NCBI GenBank assembly: GCA_023838465.1
Contig: JAIVEQ010000026.1
Span: 1 to 57,763 of the forward strand
From: Candidatus Thiodiazotropha sp.
GTDB taxonomy: Bacteria; Pseudomonadota; Gammaproteobacteria; Chromatiales; Chromatiaceae
Length of the DNA stretch: 57,763 nt
Direction of reading: 5' to 3'
In this document: in pieces, positions 6,201-17,035 of the stretch
Layout: each line of letters begins with the position of its first letter
Position numbering within the stretch: the first letter of the stretch is position 1
Translations under genes and position numbers: made by a program
Notes under the pieces: model-generated
The model's database searches: none
Told to the model about the DNA's origin: nothing
What the model saw: the letters and a program-made list of their open reading frames with translations, nothing else

Positions 6201-8189
6201 TTAAACAAACACAAACCAGGTCAGCAACAACAGCAGACCCAGGATCATGGCAATAGCGTAGTGATAGAGATAGCCGGTCTGTACGTGGCGTACCACGGAG
6301 GCCAACCAACCGACGGAGTGAGCAGAGCCGTTGACCAGCAGGCCATCGATCAGCCCCCGGTCTCCCGCCAGCCAGAGGAATTTACCCAAGCCACGACTAC
6401 CGGTTGCGAAAACAGCCTGGTAGACCTCATCAAACCAATATTTCTTGTCCAGCAGATTGTAGACCGGTGAGAGGGTGCTCTTGATCTTGTCTGCAATGGC
6501 TGGGTTCTTCATATAGATAAACCAGGCAACGAACAGTCCACCCATTGCCAGGTAAAAAGGCAGCCCCATCATGCCATGCAGGATAAAGCCGCCTGCGCCA
6601 TCGAAGTGCTCTCCGACAATGCCCAAGGTGTCATGCTCGGGCAGAACGTGAAGCACGCCTTTGAACCAATCACCAAACAACATCGGGCCAATGGTGAGAT
6701 AGCCGAGGAATACAGAAGGAATGGCCAACAGTATCAGTGGCACGGTCACCACCTTGGGTGTTTCATGTAGATGTGCCTTGGCGTGTTCATCCCGTGGCCC
6801 CTCCCCGTGGAAGACCAGGAAGAACATACGAAAGCTATACAGTGCTGTGACAAAGACACCGGCCACTACCAACACATAGGCATAACCGGAACCGGTAATC
6901 GAGGAGTGATGCACCGCCTCGATGATGGCGTCCTTGGAGAAGAAACCTGAAAAGCCGGGAAAACCGATCAGTGCCAGGGAACCAACCAATGAGGTCCAAT
7001 AGGTGATAGGCATGTACTTGCGAATACCACCCATGTTGCGAATATCCTGATCGTGATGCATGCCGATAATGACCGAACCGGCGGCCAGGAATAGCAACGC
7101 CTTGAAAAAGGCATGGGTCATCAGATGGAAGATACCGGCGGCATAGGCGGAGGCACCCAGGGCGACCATCATGTAGCCCAGCTGAGAGAGGGTGGAATAG
7201 GCGACTACCCGTTTGATGTCATTCTGCACGATACCGATCAGGCCGGTAAAAAAGGCAGTGGTGGCACCGATGATCAACACAAAGCTGAGGGCGGTCTCCG
7301 ACAGCTCATAGAGGGGTGACATGCGCGCCACCATGAAGATACCGGCTGTGACCATGGTCGCAGCATGGATCAGGGCCGAAATAGGCGTCGGGCCTTCCAT
7401 CGAATCCGGCAGCCACACATGCAACGGTACCTGCGCCGACTTGCCCATCGCACCGATGAACAGCAGGATGCCGATCACCGACATCAGCGACCAACTACTG
7501 TCGCCCCAGATCTGGATCTGGGTATCGGCCAACCCAGGTGCCCTGGCGAACACTTCGGCATAGTCGAGACTGTTGGTGTACATGGCAATAGCTGCTATAC
7601 CAAGGATAAAACCGAAGTCACCCACCCGGTTGACCAGAAAGGCCTTCAGATTGGCGAAGATCGCTGTCGGACGTACCGACCAGAATCCGATCAACAGGTA
7701 GGAGACCAGACCAACCGCCTCCCAACCGAAAAACAGCTGCATGAAATTGTTGGCCATCACCAACATCAGCATCGAGAAGGTGAATAGCGAAATGTAACTG
7801 AAGAAGCGTTGATAGCTGTTGCGTCCTGCCAGACTGGTCTTGGGCCAGTTGTGCTCATCATCAGCCATGTAACCGATGGTATAGATATGCACGCAGAAAG
7901 AGACAAAGGTGACCACGCTAATCATCACAGCGGTCAACTGATCGACCAGAAAACCCACTTCCATATGGAGACCATCACTCACCATCCAAGTGTAGACCGG
8001 ACCGTTGAAGACCGTCTCGCCATCGAACATGAAACGCTTCAGAACGAATAGTGAGAGCAAGGTCGAAATACCCACACCGCCGCTAGCCACCCAATGGGCG
8101 CCTTTGCGTCCGATAGTGCTACCGAAGAAACCGGCAATAATGGCACCGATCAGAGGTACCAGTACGATTGTCAGATAGATATTTTCCAT
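6201..8189 (-). CDS. nuoL: NADH-quinone oxidoreductase subunit L
   Basis: A 662-residue protein, the distal antiporter-like subunit of complex I. Visible are the Glu-bearing FFGWEAVGLVSYLLIGFW helix, the GKSAQVPLHVWLPDSMEGPT channel motif and KRVVAYSTLSQLGYMMVALG. The C-terminal extension, which in this family forms the lateral helix clamping NuoM and NuoN, is present (about residues 520-662). The length is slightly above the E. coli protein (613). The ATG at 8189 opens a hydrophobic helix (ENIYLTIVLVPLIGAI). It is bounded on both sides by palindromic repeats: 8213-8357 upstream and 5926-6191 downstream. Confidence 0.97.
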   Translation of the reverse strand: MENIYLTIVLVPLIGAIIAGFFGSTIGRKGAHWVASGGVGISTLLSLFVLKRFMFDGETVFNGPVYTWMVSDGLHMEVGFLVDQLTAVMISVVTFVSFCVHIYTIGYMADDEHNWPKTSLAGRNSYQRFFSYISLFTFSMLMLVMANNFMQLFFGWEAVGLVSYLLIGFWSVRPTAIFANLKAFLVNRVGDFGFILGIAAIAMYTNSLDYAEVFARAPGLADTQIQIWGDSSWSLMSVIGILLFIGAMGKSAQVPLHVWLPDSMEGPTPISALIHAATMVTAGIFMVARMSPLYELSETALSFVLIIGATTAFFTGLIGIVQNDIKRVVAYSTLSQLGYMMVALGASAYAAGIFHLMTHAFFKALLFLAAGSVIIGMHHDQDIRNMGGIRKYMPITYWTSLVGSLALIGFPGFSGFFSKDAIIEAVHHSSITGSGYAYVLVVAGVFVTALYSFRMFFLVFHGEGPRDEHAKAHLHETPKVVTVPLILLAIPSVFLGYLTIGPMLFGDWFKGVLHVLPEHDTLGIVGEHFDGAGGFILHGMMGLPFYLAMGGLFVAWFIYMKNPAIADKIKSTLSPVYNLLDKKYWFDEVYQAVFATGSRGLGKFLWLAGDRGLIDGLLVNGSAHSVGWLASVVRHVQTGYLYHYAIAMILGLLLLLTWFVFV

Positions 8190-8212
8190 ATCTCTCGCTA
8201 CTTAGATTATCA

Positions 8213-8357
8213 GTCCGCTAATGAACGCGAATGAACGCAAATATTGGCTATTCTTGTTCTGCGCCATCTGCATGTTTTAAACCCCATCCATACCTGCCCG
8301 CACCTACCTCGTACAACAACGAATAAAATTTGTGTTTATTCGCGTTCATTTGCGGAC
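8213..8357. repeat. palindromic intergenic repeat between nuoK and nuoL
   Basis: Arms of 30 bp at 8213-8242 and 8328-8357 are inverted copies with 27 of 30 matches, enclosing 85 bp without recognised features. The arm (GTCCGCAAATGAACGCGAAT and on) recurs once more at 28863-28892 at the end of carA, so it is an interspersed repeat. The arms nearly fill the 174-bp nuoK-nuoL gap and would fold in the nuo mRNA. Confidence 0.8.
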
Positions 8358-8363
8358 AAAAAA

Positions 8364-8669
8364 CTAACCCTTCAACGCATCCATATCCTCGACATTGATG
8401 CTCTGCTTGCTGCGGAACAGCACCACCAGTATGGCCAATCCGATAGCGGCTTCTGCAGCAGCTACTGTGAGGATAAAGAACACAAAGACCTGCCCTGCGC
8501 TATCTCCCAGAAAATGGGAAAATGCGACAAAATTGATATTCACAGCCAGCAGCATCAACTCCACGCACATCAGCAACACGATTACATTCTTTCGGTTGAT
8601 GAAGATGCCAGCAATGCTGATAGCGAAAAGTATGGCACCGAGAATGAGATAATCTGAGAGTGCAATCAT
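8364..8669 (-). CDS. nuoK: NADH-quinone oxidoreductase subunit K
   Basis: A 101-residue, three-helix membrane subunit of complex I. The two buried carboxylates of the proton path are visible in [17 protein letters not shown] and [16 protein letters not shown]. The start at 8669 ([11 protein letters not shown]) gives the normal family length; an upstream in-frame start at 8723 would run into nuoJ and was rejected. It follows nuoJ with a 7-bp gap. Downstream, its stop is 6 bp from the repeat at 8213-8357. Confidence 0.97.
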   Translation of the reverse strand: MIALSDYLILGAILFAISIAGIFINRKNVIVLLMCVELMLLAVNINFVAFSHFLGDSAGQVFVFFILTVAAAEAAIGLAILVVLFRSKQSINVEDMDALKG

Positions 8670-8676
8670 ATCTGTG

Positions 8677-9279
8677 TCATCCTTTCTCAGCGTCCATGGA
8701 GACCATGCGTACACGGTCGTCACGTTTCACCAACACTTGGCTGGCCGGATCGAGATACTTGGTATCGGGACGCTTACGCATAGTCAGACCGATTGCCGCG
8801 ATGATGGCAACCAGCAGTATCACTGCTGCAATCTCAAATGGGTACATATAGACGGTATAGAGGACACTACCGATCTCCTCTGTGTTGCTATAATCAGCGG
8901 CATGTCTTACCGGTGCTGCGTACTGTTCCAAACCGAAATTGCCTGGGCCTACAATCAGTATCAACTCAGCCGCCATGGCGATGGCCATAATCACACCAAG
9001 CGGCAGCATCTTGATGAAACCTGCCCTCAACACGGCGATATCGATATCCAACATCATCAACACAAACAGGAACAGCACCATCACTGCACCTACGTAGACC
9101 AACACCAGCACAATGGCTAAAAATTCTGCCTCTGCGAGCATCCAAACACCACTGCAGGCAACAAAAGCGAGGATCAGAAACAGAGCTGAGTGAACAGGAT
9201 TGCGACGAGTCACAACCATCATCGCCGCAGCAATAATCACAGCAGCCAGCACGTAGAAAATCAGCTTTTCAAGTGTCAT
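8677..9279 (-). CDS. nuoJ: NADH-quinone oxidoreductase subunit J
   Basis: A 200-residue membrane subunit of complex I. The third helix contains the conserved glycine/valine pi-bulge segment ([20 protein letters not shown]), whose rearrangement couples quinone reduction to proton movement in structural work on the family. About five helices are visible, then a polar C-terminal tail (residues 165-200). It lies between nuoI (36 bp upstream) and nuoK (7 bp downstream) in canonical order. Confidence 0.97.
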   Translation of the reverse strand: MTLEKLIFYVLAAVIIAAAMMVVTRRNPVHSALFLILAFVACSGVWMLAEAEFLAIVLVLVYVGAVMVLFLFVLMMLDIDIAVLRAGFIKMLPLGVIMAIAMAAELILIVGPGNFGLEQYAAPVRHAADYSNTEEIGSVLYTVYMYPFEIAAVILLVAIIAAIGLTMRKRPDTKYLDPASQVLVKRDDRVRMVSMDAEKG

Positions 9280-9315
9280 CTATGGATTCCAGTTGTCTCT
9301 TCCAAGGGCTAGTGA

Positions 9316-9804
9316 TCAACGATAATTCGCCTGGGCTTCAATATCGGCAGCAAGTTGCGCCTCATGCTTATCACCGACGGCCAGTAGCTTCTCTTTAGTC
9401 ATAATGTTTTCGCCGCGATTTTCGAAGTGGTATTCGTAAATGCGGGTCTCCACAATTGCATCTACCGGACAGGCCTCTTGGCAATAGCCGCAATAGATAC
9501 ATTTAAATAAATCGATGTCGTAACGGGTGGTTCGACGCGAACCGTCATCCCGTGGCTCAGCCTCGATAGTAATCGCCAGTGCCGGACAGGTGGCCTCACA
9601 GAGTTTGCAGGCAATGCAGCGTTCCTCACCACTTGGATAGCGACGCAGGGCATGCAAACCACGAAATCGGGGAGAGACCGGAGCCTTCTCTTCGGGATAC
9701 ATGACCGTAAACTTTTTACGGAACAGGTAACGACCGGTCACACTCAGCCCACGAAACAGCTCAAGTAGGAAGAGGCTCTTAAAATAATTTGTAAGCACTT
9801 TCAT
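9316..9804 (-). CDS. nuoI: NADH-quinone oxidoreductase subunit I, 2x[4Fe-4S] ferredoxin
   Basis: The 162-residue peripheral-arm subunit carrying clusters N6a and N6b, which pass electrons toward NuoB. Both cluster motifs are intact: [12 protein letters not shown] and [12 protein letters not shown]. The start at 9804 ([15 protein letters not shown]) has GAGGAG about 8 nt upstream and gives the usual length; an upstream in-frame start at 9828 would overlap nuoH and is less likely. It is separated from nuoH by 11 bp. The N-terminal amphipathic helix fits docking to NuoH. Confidence 0.97.
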   Translation of the reverse strand: MKVLTNYFKSLFLLELFRGLSVTGRYLFRKKFTVMYPEEKAPVSPRFRGLHALRRYPSGEERCIACKLCEATCPALAITIEAEPRDDGSRRTTRYDIDLFKCIYCGYCQEACPVDAIVETRIYEYHFENRGENIMTKEKLLAVGDKHEAQLAADIEAQANYR

Positions 9805-9815
9805 AAGAGATCTCC

Positions 9816-10871
9816 TCAGTCGAACCACCAGGGTACTTGATAGACCACTGCGAGACCTACGACAGCAATCCAGACGATTGTTATCGGAATAAACACCTTC
9901 CAGCCAAGCCGCATGATCTGGTCATAACGGTAGCGGGGAAAAGTGGCACGCAACCAGAGAAAGAGAAACATGAAAAAGCCTGTCTTGATCACCAACCAGA
10001 CAAAACCCGGTACCCAGTCAAATAGGGCCCCCAGCACTGGCCAGCCTTGAAAGGGTGACAGCCAACCACCCATGAACATGACTGCGGTCAGGGCTGAGAT
10101 CAGAATGATGTTGGCGTATTCAGCCAGGAAGAAGACGGCGAAAGTCATACCCGAATATTCCACATGGAAACCGGCTACAATCTCCGACTCGCCCTCTGCC
10201 ACATCAAACGGTGCACGATTGGTCTCCGCTACGCCGGAAATGACATACACGCCGAACAGCGGCAATAAGGGCAGCCAAAACCAGGAGAAGAATCCACCTT
10301 GCTGCGCCTTGATGATCTCACCAAGATTAAGACTGCCGGCAGCCACCAGCACACCGACCAGAGCAAAACCCATGGCGATTTCATAGGAGACGATCTGGGC
10401 CGCTGAACGCATGGCGCCGAGGAAGGCGTATTTTGAGTTCGAAGCCCAACCGGCAATGATGACACCGTACACACCGATAGAGGTCAAGGCGAGGATGTAG
10501 AGTAATCCCGCATTGATATCTGCCAGTACCAATTTTTCATCAAAGGGAAAGACAGCCCAGGCCGCCAAAGCAGGTCCCAGGGTTATTGCCGGTGCGATGA
10601 GAAACAGCAGTTTGTTGGCATTGGCCGGGATGACGATCTCTTTGAACATCAGCTTGAGGGCATCCGCGATCGGCTGTAACCAGCCCTTCGGCCCGACTCG
10701 ATTGGGACCTATACGCACCTGCATATAGCCGATAATCTTGCGTTCGGCATAGGTAAAGTAGGCAACTGCAAGCATCATCGGCGCAACGATCACCACAATC
10801 TTGATCAAAGTCCAGATCAGATATTGCAGTTCGGAGGGAAGGGCTTCCCAGAGGCTGATAAAAAATTCCAT
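9816..10871 (-). CDS. nuoH: NADH-quinone oxidoreductase subunit H
   Basis: A 351-residue membrane subunit that forms the quinone-binding chamber together with NuoD and NuoB. Signatures include [20 protein letters not shown] near residues 40-60, the acidic loop [20 protein letters not shown] and the C-terminal [18 protein letters not shown]. About eight helices are expected. It lies 3 bp after nuoG and before nuoI, the standard order. Length is normal (E. coli 325, many others near 345). Confidence 0.98.
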   Translation of the reverse strand: MEFFISLWEALPSELQYLIWTLIKIVVIVAPMMLAVAYFTYAERKIIGYMQVRIGPNRVGPKGWLQPIADALKLMFKEIVIPANANKLLFLIAPAITLGPALAAWAVFPFDEKLVLADINAGLLYILALTSIGVYGVIIAGWASNSKYAFLGAMRSAAQIVSYEIAMGFALVGVLVAAGSLNLGEIIKAQQGGFFSWFWLPLLPLFGVYVISGVAETNRAPFDVAEGESEIVAGFHVEYSGMTFAVFFLAEYANIILISALTAVMFMGGWLSPFQGWPVLGALFDWVPGFVWLVIKTGFFMFLFLWLRATFPRYRYDQIMRLGWKVFIPITIVWIAVVGLAVVYQVPWWFD

Positions 10872-10874
10872 TGG

Positions 10875-13232
10875 TTACGCCTTCTCCACTGTCACTTCAC
10901 CAAAGGGCTGACCGAGCATTGAGGTATCTCTCAAGCCCGTGGATATCCACACACAACCCTCTGGTATGGATTCATCCAGCGCTAGAGGTAGATTGGCCTG
11001 ATAGCCGTTCTGCTTGATCAATGCATTCTGAGCAGACTCCAAGCCCTGACGTATCGCTTCTTGTGGATGCAATCGTATCGCGGCATTGCCAGCATCCTTG
11101 GTCAGCTGTAGTGCCTTGGCACGACGAACCAATGGATCGGTTGCATACAAGGGCGTATCACCGGCGCGTTGCAGACCATCAGCACTCAATGTTGGCTCTA
11201 AAGATGTCGGTTCAGTGATGTTGTTGTACAATGATGCACCATCACAAAGGGTACGTAACTCGTCGTTTATCTGCTGTGGATCAGTATACTCAAAGCCTTG
11301 CTGATTCATCAGATTACCCAGCACACGCAGTACCTTCCATGCCGGACGTACTTCACCCTGAGGCTTAACTGCCCCCCTGCATTGCTGCCAATTGCCTTCT
11401 GCATTGACATAAGTACCAGATGTCTCGGTGTAGAGTGCTATCGGAAGCAGTATATCGGTACAAGCCTCTAGCTCCGGACTGCGGTAGGCACTCAAAGCAA
11501 CCACAGTATCTGCGCTTTGTAATGCGCTTTGGGACAGGGCACCATTCCAGAAATCCATACCAGGCTCGACACCCAGCAGTAGATAGCCTTTACGAGGCAA
11601 CTTGAGCATGCTCAAGGCATCAAGCCCATTACGATCAGCTGTTTTACCACCCGCCTGTAAATGAGGTACGGCACCGGCCAGTTGAGCCCCAACCGTATTT
11701 GCAGCAGAGGGTACGATTGAGAGTCGAGCACCTGAAACGTCTGCCAAACCAGAGGCGAGCGCGTAAAGGAGCGAATAATCTGGGTGAGATTGAGCCAGAG
11801 CGCCTAACATCACAACAGATGAATCTGAACGCTTAAGGGCTTCAGCGGTGTTTTTTGCAAATTCGTCAATGGCTGCTGAATTAACAATGTTTGCAACAGA
11901 ACCACTCGCTTTTACACCCGCTGCTTTGGCTACAGCGGCCAACCGCTCAACCATCTCAGCCGGCGTACACAACGATTGCTGAGACTTATAATTCAATTCA
12001 AGCTGCAAGGGAGAGATCGTGTGGACACTGGCGCCAGCCAATGCAGCCTTGCGTAAACGGTGTGCCAGAATCGGTTGTTCCTTGCGCAGATTGCCACCCA
12101 CTACCAATGCGGCATTCAGGGTATCGACCTCACTGATCTTCATACCTAGCCAGTTTGCATGGGTCTGATTGGCATCCGTTCGGAAATCACCCTGACGTAA
12201 GCGACTGTCAATATTGTCGCAACCCAGGCCACGCATCAGTTTCTGTGCCAGATAGAGCTCTTCCAAAGTAGCTGTAGGTGACAGCAATGCACCTAATTGA
12301 TCGGGCTCCTTGATCTCACTGAAACTTGCAGCGGCCATCTCCAAGGCCATCTCCCAGCTGACCTCTTTCCACTCACCGCTCTTTTTTATCATCGGTACGG
12401 TCAGGCGATCACTGCTGTAGAGTCCTTCATAACTAAAGCGGTCACGATCAGAGATCCAGCTTTCGTTGATTGACTCATTGTCTCTGGGATGAACACGCAT
12501 CACTTTGTTGTTGCGCAGATGCAAATTAACATTAGAGCCAAGACTGTCGTGTGGAGCCACCGCCTCTACCTGCGTCAACTCCCAGGCACGCGCATTGAAA
12601 CGAAACGGTTTTGATGTCAAAGCACCGACTGGGCAAAGGTCAATGATATTCCCGGAGAGCTCGGAATCGATACTCTTCTCGATATAGGTGCCTATCACGG
12701 TATGTTCACCACGACCAGTGGATCCCATCTCACGGATGCCGGCAATCTCATCACCAAAACGCACACAACGCGTACAGTGGATACAGCGGGTCATATCGGT
12801 GGCAATCAATGGGCCGATATTCTTGTCGGCCACGACACGCTTGCCTTCGTTATAACGGGAGACATCCTGGCCATATCCTATTGCCACATCCTGAAGTTCG
12901 CACTCACCACCTTGATCACAAATTGGGCAATCCAGCGGATGGTTGATGAGAAGAAACTCCATGGTCCCCTTCTGCGCTGCCAGCGCCCTGGGGGAATGGG
13001 TATAGACTTTCATACCTTCGTTGACCGGTGTGGCGCAAGCCGGCAAGGGTTTCGGCACCTTCTCCACCTCGACCAGGCACATTCGGCAGTTAGCTGAGAT
13101 GGAGAGTTTTTTATGGTAGCAAAATCGAGGAATACGAATACCTGCCGCATCAGTAACTTCGATCAGCATCGCCCCTGCTTTCGCCTGCAGTTCGCGACCA
13201 TCCACTTCTATGGTGACTGTAGAATCTGTCAT
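10875..13232 (-). CDS. nuoG: NADH-quinone oxidoreductase subunit G
   Basis: A 785-residue iron-sulfur subunit of the peripheral arm. The N-terminus holds a [2Fe-2S] ferredoxin domain (CYHKKLSISANCRMC, then a Cys in LPACATPV), then the His-ligated [4Fe-4S] region (HPLDCPICDQGGECELQD) and a CIHCTRCVRF cluster motif with a distal Cys in DLCPVGAL. The rest is a molybdopterin-oxidoreductase-like fold that has lost its cofactor in this family. It is shorter than E. coli NuoG (about 908) but in line with the type found in many proteobacteria. It sits between nuoF (24 bp) and nuoH (3 bp). Confidence 0.97.
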   Translation of the reverse strand: MTDSTVTIEVDGRELQAKAGAMLIEVTDAAGIRIPRFCYHKKLSISANCRMCLVEVEKVPKPLPACATPVNEGMKVYTHSPRALAAQKGTMEFLLINHPLDCPICDQGGECELQDVAIGYGQDVSRYNEGKRVVADKNIGPLIATDMTRCIHCTRCVRFGDEIAGIREMGSTGRGEHTVIGTYIEKSIDSELSGNIIDLCPVGALTSKPFRFNARAWELTQVEAVAPHDSLGSNVNLHLRNNKVMRVHPRDNESINESWISDRDRFSYEGLYSSDRLTVPMIKKSGEWKEVSWEMALEMAAASFSEIKEPDQLGALLSPTATLEELYLAQKLMRGLGCDNIDSRLRQGDFRTDANQTHANWLGMKISEVDTLNAALVVGGNLRKEQPILAHRLRKAALAGASVHTISPLQLELNYKSQQSLCTPAEMVERLAAVAKAAGVKASGSVANIVNSAAIDEFAKNTAEALKRSDSSVVMLGALAQSHPDYSLLYALASGLADVSGARLSIVPSAANTVGAQLAGAVPHLQAGGKTADRNGLDALSMLKLPRKGYLLLGVEPGMDFWNGALSQSALQSADTVVALSAYRSPELEACTDILLPIALYTETSGTYVNAEGNWQQCRGAVKPQGEVRPAWKVLRVLGNLMNQQGFEYTDPQQINDELRTLCDGASLYNNITEPTSLEPTLSADGLQRAGDTPLYATDPLVRRAKALQLTKDAGNAAIRLHPQEAIRQGLESAQNALIKQNGYQANLPLALDESIPEGCVWISTGLRDTSMLGQPFGEVTVEKA

Positions 13233-13256
13233 CTTTGTATACTATCTCTCATGACC

Positions 13257-14531
13257 TCAGCCGACCCCGATCATGCAACGTTTATGGTCGATATGATACT
13301 GAAATTCATCGCGGTAATGGCGCAACATACCCTGCACCGGCATGGCAGCTGCGTCTCCCAAGGCACAAATTGTCTTGCCACTGATCTTGCTTGCCACGTC
13401 ATCCAGCAGATCAAGGTCCTCCTGACGGCCTTGACCCGTTTCTATTCGATGTACTACCCGATAGAGCCAACCTGTACCTTCTCGGCAAGGCGTGCATTGT
13501 CCACATGACTCTTCATGATAGAAGTAGGACATGCGTTCCAGGATCTTGACCATACAGTTGCTCTCGTCCAGAACGATGACTGCGCCGGAACCCAGCATCG
13601 AGCCTGCACCGGCGATCGAGTCGTAATCCATGTTGAGCTCCATCATCTGTTCCCCGGGGATGATTGGAGCAGAGGAACCACCTGGTATCACGGCTTTTAT
13701 CTTATGCCCCTCCTTCATACCACCGGCCATCGCCAACAGTTCAGAGAATGGGGTTCCCATCGGGATTTCGAAAACACCTGGATTATTGATATTGCCTGAA
13801 ATGGAGAACAACTTTGATCCACCGCTGTTCTTAACACCGATATCGGCAAACCACTCACCCCCCTTTTCCATAATCATCGGGATCGAGGCGAGACTCTCTG
13901 TGTTATTGATAATCGTGGGACGTCCATATAGACCAAAGTGGGCTGGAAAAGGGGGTTTATATCGAGGCTGACCCTTCTTCCCCTCGATGGATTCCAGCAG
14001 AGCCGTCTCTTCACCACAGATATAGGCGCCAGCTCCAAGGTGGGCATGCAGTTCGAAATCGAAGCCGGAACCCAACAGATTCTCACCCAGATATCCGGCG
14101 CTTCGCGCATCTTCCAAAGCCTGTTCGAAACGTTCGTAGGGTTCCCAGAACTCACCCCTGATATAGTTATACCCACGGGTTGCACCGATTGCATACCCGG
14201 CAATAATCATCCCCTCTATCAACTGGTGTGGGTTGTAACGCAGTATATCCCGATCCTTGAAGGTACCTGGTTCGCCCTCATCGGAATTGCATACCACATA
14301 CTTCTGACCGGGTGCATTACGAGAGATGAAACTCCATTTCAAACCCGTCGGAAAACCTGCGCCGCCCCGTCCCCTCAGCCCTGACTTCTTGACCTCTTCA
14401 ACGATCGCTTCAGGCGCCATCTTTTCCGTGAGGATCTTTTTCAACATCTCATAACCACCACGACTCTGATACTGCTCAAGCAGCCAGGGGCGTTCAAGAT
14501 CCAGGGTTCGTAAGCAGACTTCGTTGGCCAT
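13257..14531 (-). CDS. nuoF: NADH-quinone oxidoreductase subunit F, NADH-binding
   Basis: A 424-residue catalytic subunit that binds NADH and FMN and carries cluster N3. The glycine-rich NADH motif ([16 protein letters not shown]) is near residue 55, the FMN-site segment ([18 protein letters not shown]) near 170, and the cluster ligands [12 protein letters not shown] with a later Cys near 390. The start at 14531 ([10 protein letters not shown]) lies 7 bp after nuoE; a start at 14564 would overlap nuoE and add residues not typical of the family. Works with NuoE and NuoG as the NADH dehydrogenase module. Confidence 0.97.
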   Translation of the reverse strand: MANEVCLRTLDLERPWLLEQYQSRGGYEMLKKILTEKMAPEAIVEEVKKSGLRGRGGAGFPTGLKWSFISRNAPGQKYVVCNSDEGEPGTFKDRDILRYNPHQLIEGMIIAGYAIGATRGYNYIRGEFWEPYERFEQALEDARSAGYLGENLLGSGFDFELHAHLGAGAYICGEETALLESIEGKKGQPRYKPPFPAHFGLYGRPTIINNTESLASIPMIMEKGGEWFADIGVKNSGGSKLFSISGNINNPGVFEIPMGTPFSELLAMAGGMKEGHKIKAVIPGGSSAPIIPGEQMMELNMDYDSIAGAGSMLGSGAVIVLDESNCMVKILERMSYFYHEESCGQCTPCREGTGWLYRVVHRIETGQGRQEDLDLLDDVASKISGKTICALGDAAAMPVQGMLRHYRDEFQYHIDHKRCMIGVG

Positions 14532-14538
14532 CCGTTTT

Positions 14539-15045
14539 TTACTCCAGGCCTTCCAGGATCGCATCGACGATCTCTGGAGTCAGGTTTTCGTAATATTGTT
14601 TTCCGATCTGCATCATCGGTGCCCCACCGCAGGCCCCCAGACACTCAACTTCCTTGAGAGAGAAACGACCATCTTCAGTCACCTGGCCAAAGCCAATGCC
14701 GAGCTTCTTCTCAAGATGTTCAACGATCACATCGGATTTATTAGTCATACAGGAGACATTTGTACAGACACAGATTTTATGTTTGCCGACCGGTTTCAAC
14801 TCATACATCGAGTAGAAGGTCGCAACTTCATAGACCGCGATGGATGGCATATCCAGATAGGCTGCAACCTGATCCATCAACTGATTGGTCAGCCAGCCAC
14901 CATTCTCATCCTGCACAATCATCAATGCACCCATCACAGCGGACTGTTTCCATTCTGCGGGGTACTTGGCAATCCAACGATCTATCTCCGCCCTGACTTC
15001 AGGCGTGAAGTGTTCCGTTTTATCTTTTACTGTTGTTGTTGTCAT
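14539..15045 (-). CDS. nuoE: NADH-quinone oxidoreductase subunit E, [2Fe-2S]
   Basis: A 168-residue thioredoxin-fold subunit that binds the off-path cluster N1a and pairs with NuoF. The four cysteines are visible as CTNVSCM and [10 protein letters not shown]. Length and placement (12 bp after nuoD, 7 bp before nuoF) are normal. A long open frame on the opposite strand (14524-15552) covers this gene and part of nuoD but is only a codon-bias shadow. Confidence 0.97.
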   Translation of the reverse strand: MTTTTVKDKTEHFTPEVRAEIDRWIAKYPAEWKQSAVMGALMIVQDENGGWLTNQLMDQVAAYLDMPSIAVYEVATFYSMYELKPVGKHKICVCTNVSCMTNKSDVIVEHLEKKLGIGFGQVTEDGRFSLKEVECLGACGGAPMMQIGKQYYENLTPEIVDAILEGLE

Positions 15046-15057
15046 CTAAATATTGTC

Positions 15058-16311
15058 TTAACGGTCTATCTCACCAAACACCACGTCCATGGAACCGATT
15101 ACCGCTACCACGTCGGCCAGCATATGTCCCTTGACCATCTCATCCATGGCGGCAAGGTGGGGGAATCCCGGGGCACGTATCTTCAAACGGTAGGGCTTGT
15201 TGGCTCCATCGGAGATGATATAGCAACCAAACTCCCCTTTTGGGGCCTCAACAGCGGCATAGGCCTCACCCACGGGGGGACAATAACCCTCTGTAAAGAG
15301 CTTGAAGTGATGAATCAAGCTCTCCATGTCATCTTTCATCTCATTACGGCTTGGTACAGCGATCTTGTAGTCGTCCAACATCACTGGACCCGGATTCTTG
15401 CGCAGCCAATCGATACACTGTTGGATGATACGGTTGGATTGGCGCAACTCTTCGACACGCACCAAGTAGCGATCATAACAGTCGCCTTCCTTACCGACTG
15501 GGATATCGAAATCCACCTTATCGTAAGCTGCATAAGACTGCTTTTTGCGTAGATCCCAGGCAATCCCTGAACCACGAAGCATGGGACCGGTAAAGCCCAG
15601 CTGCATGGCCCGTTCAGGAGAGACGACAGCAACGCCAACTGTGCGCTGCTTCCAGATACGATTGTCAGTCAACAGGGTTTCGTACTCATCCACCAAACCA
15701 GGGAAACGATTACAAAAATCCTCAATAAAATCGAGTAAGGAACCTTGTCGGGCCTGATTACGGACTTCGACATCCCGTCCAGTGACCCATTGGCTGGCCT
15801 GATACTGAGGCATCTGCTCAGGCAGATCCCGATAGACGCCACCTGGACGATAGTAGGCAGCATGCATACGGGCACCAGAGACCGCTTCATAGCAGTCCAT
15901 CAGATCCTCACGCTCCCGAAAGGCGTACAGAAATACCGTCATTGCACCCACGTCGAGGGCATGGGTGCCCAACCACATCAGATGGTTGAGGATACGGGTA
16001 ATCTCATCGAACATCGTGCGAATGTATTGAGCTCGTATCGGCGCCTCGATCCCCAGCAGCTTTTCAATTGCCCGCACATAGCCATGCTCGCTGCACATCA
16101 TCGACACATAGTCGAGACGATCCATGTAGGGAATGCTCTGATTATAGGGCTTACTCTCTGCCAGCTTCTCGGTTCCACGATGCAGCAGACCGATATGTGG
16201 ATCAGCGCGTTCTATAACCTCACCATCCATCTCAAGCACCAGGCGTAATACACCATGGGCAGCTGGATGCTGAGGTCCGAAGTTTAGGGTGAAGTTACGA
16301 ATTTCAGGCAT
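15058..16311 (-). CDS. nuoD: NADH-quinone oxidoreductase subunit D (49 kDa)
   Basis: A 417-residue subunit related to the large subunit of [NiFe] hydrogenase that builds the quinone site. The N-terminal [14 protein letters not shown] loop carries the conserved His of the quinone pocket, and [14 protein letters not shown] follows. The C-terminus ends [12 protein letters not shown], as in the family. The start at 16311 ([12 protein letters not shown]) gives an 8-base overlap with the end of nuoC. NuoC and NuoD are separate proteins here, unlike the fused NuoCD of enterics and Pseudomonas. Confidence 0.97.
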   Translation of the reverse strand: MPEIRNFTLNFGPQHPAAHGVLRLVLEMDGEVIERADPHIGLLHRGTEKLAESKPYNQSIPYMDRLDYVSMMCSEHGYVRAIEKLLGIEAPIRAQYIRTMFDEITRILNHLMWLGTHALDVGAMTVFLYAFREREDLMDCYEAVSGARMHAAYYRPGGVYRDLPEQMPQYQASQWVTGRDVEVRNQARQGSLLDFIEDFCNRFPGLVDEYETLLTDNRIWKQRTVGVAVVSPERAMQLGFTGPMLRGSGIAWDLRKKQSYAAYDKVDFDIPVGKEGDCYDRYLVRVEELRQSNRIIQQCIDWLRKNPGPVMLDDYKIAVPSRNEMKDDMESLIHHFKLFTEGYCPPVGEAYAAVEAPKGEFGCYIISDGANKPYRLKIRAPGFPHLAAMDEMVKGHMLADVVAVIGSMDVVFGEIDR

Positions 16312-17023
16312 CGCTGGCATCCTGCGTTGCATTATCTTCATTCAGATAACGATTATCATCACGGGTCACACGTGGTACCAATGTACGCGGGTCGATGCTC
16401 ACCGGTTCGTAGATCACTCGGGCCAAGTGTGGGTCGTATCGCATCTCCACCTGACCGATGAGTGGGAAGTCCTTGCGGAAGGGGTGACCGATGAAACCAT
16501 AATCGGTGAGGATACGTCGCAGATCGGGATGACCGTCAAAGAGGATGCCATAAAGATCAAAGGCCTCCCGTTCAAACCAATTTGCGCCCTGCCAAACCGA
16601 TACAACCGAGGCAACAATTGGATGTTCGGTATCGACGAAGACTCTTAGCCGTAACCGACAATTATTGCTGATTGAGAGCAGGTGATAGACCGCGGCAAAA
16701 CGGTTCGATTGCATCGATTCCAATTGACCGATGGGTAGCACACCACGTCCAAAACCGGTGTTTGGAGCGCTGTCTGTCTGCCATTCGGATTGACCGTATG
16801 TTGAATAATCGACACCACAAACATCGATCAATTCCTGAAAGCCAAAGCTTTCTTCCTCCCGGAGGCGCATCGCAACATCGCTGAGATGTTCAACGGGTAC
16901 GACTAGTGTGACCTCGCCATTGCTGCGTTCGACCTGACAGCCAATGTCGTTAAATACCTGGGTAAGATTTTCTGCCAGCCGATCGAGGCGATCATGCATC
17001 CCGTTCTGCGCACCGCTGCTCAT
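16304..17023 (-). CDS. nuoC: NADH-quinone oxidoreductase subunit C (30 kDa)
   Basis: A 239-residue peripheral-arm subunit that scaffolds NuoD and NuoI. The family signature [22 protein letters not shown] is readable as [16 protein letters not shown] followed by [10 protein letters not shown] and GHPFRKDFP. The stop overlaps the first bases of nuoD. The first 40 residues ([20 protein letters not shown]) form a variable N-terminal extension; a start at the internal Met9 is possible. Confidence 0.96.
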   Translation of the reverse strand: MSSGAQNGMHDRLDRLAENLTQVFNDIGCQVERSNGEVTLVVPVEHLSDVAMRLREEESFGFQELIDVCGVDYSTYGQSEWQTDSAPNTGFGRGVLPIGQLESMQSNRFAAVYHLLSISNNCRLRLRVFVDTEHPIVASVVSVWQGANWFEREAFDLYGILFDGHPDLRRILTDYGFIGHPFRKDFPLIGQVEMRYDPHLARVIYEPVSIDPRTLVPRVTRDDNRYLNEDNATQDASDA

Positions 17024-17035
17024 GATCTCTCCACC

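Noticed and set aside
5924..6214. A 96-codon minus-strand frame spanning the palindromic element between nuoL and nuoM
   Set aside because: It begins inside the nuoL 3' end and simply runs through the inverted repeats; no ribosome site and no domain, so the palindrome explains it better.
14524..15552. A 342-codon open frame on the plus strand opposite nuoE and nuoD
   Set aside because: It is wholly antisense to two well-conserved genes, crosses their junction, has no recognisable domain and no ribosome site; a shadow of codon bias.
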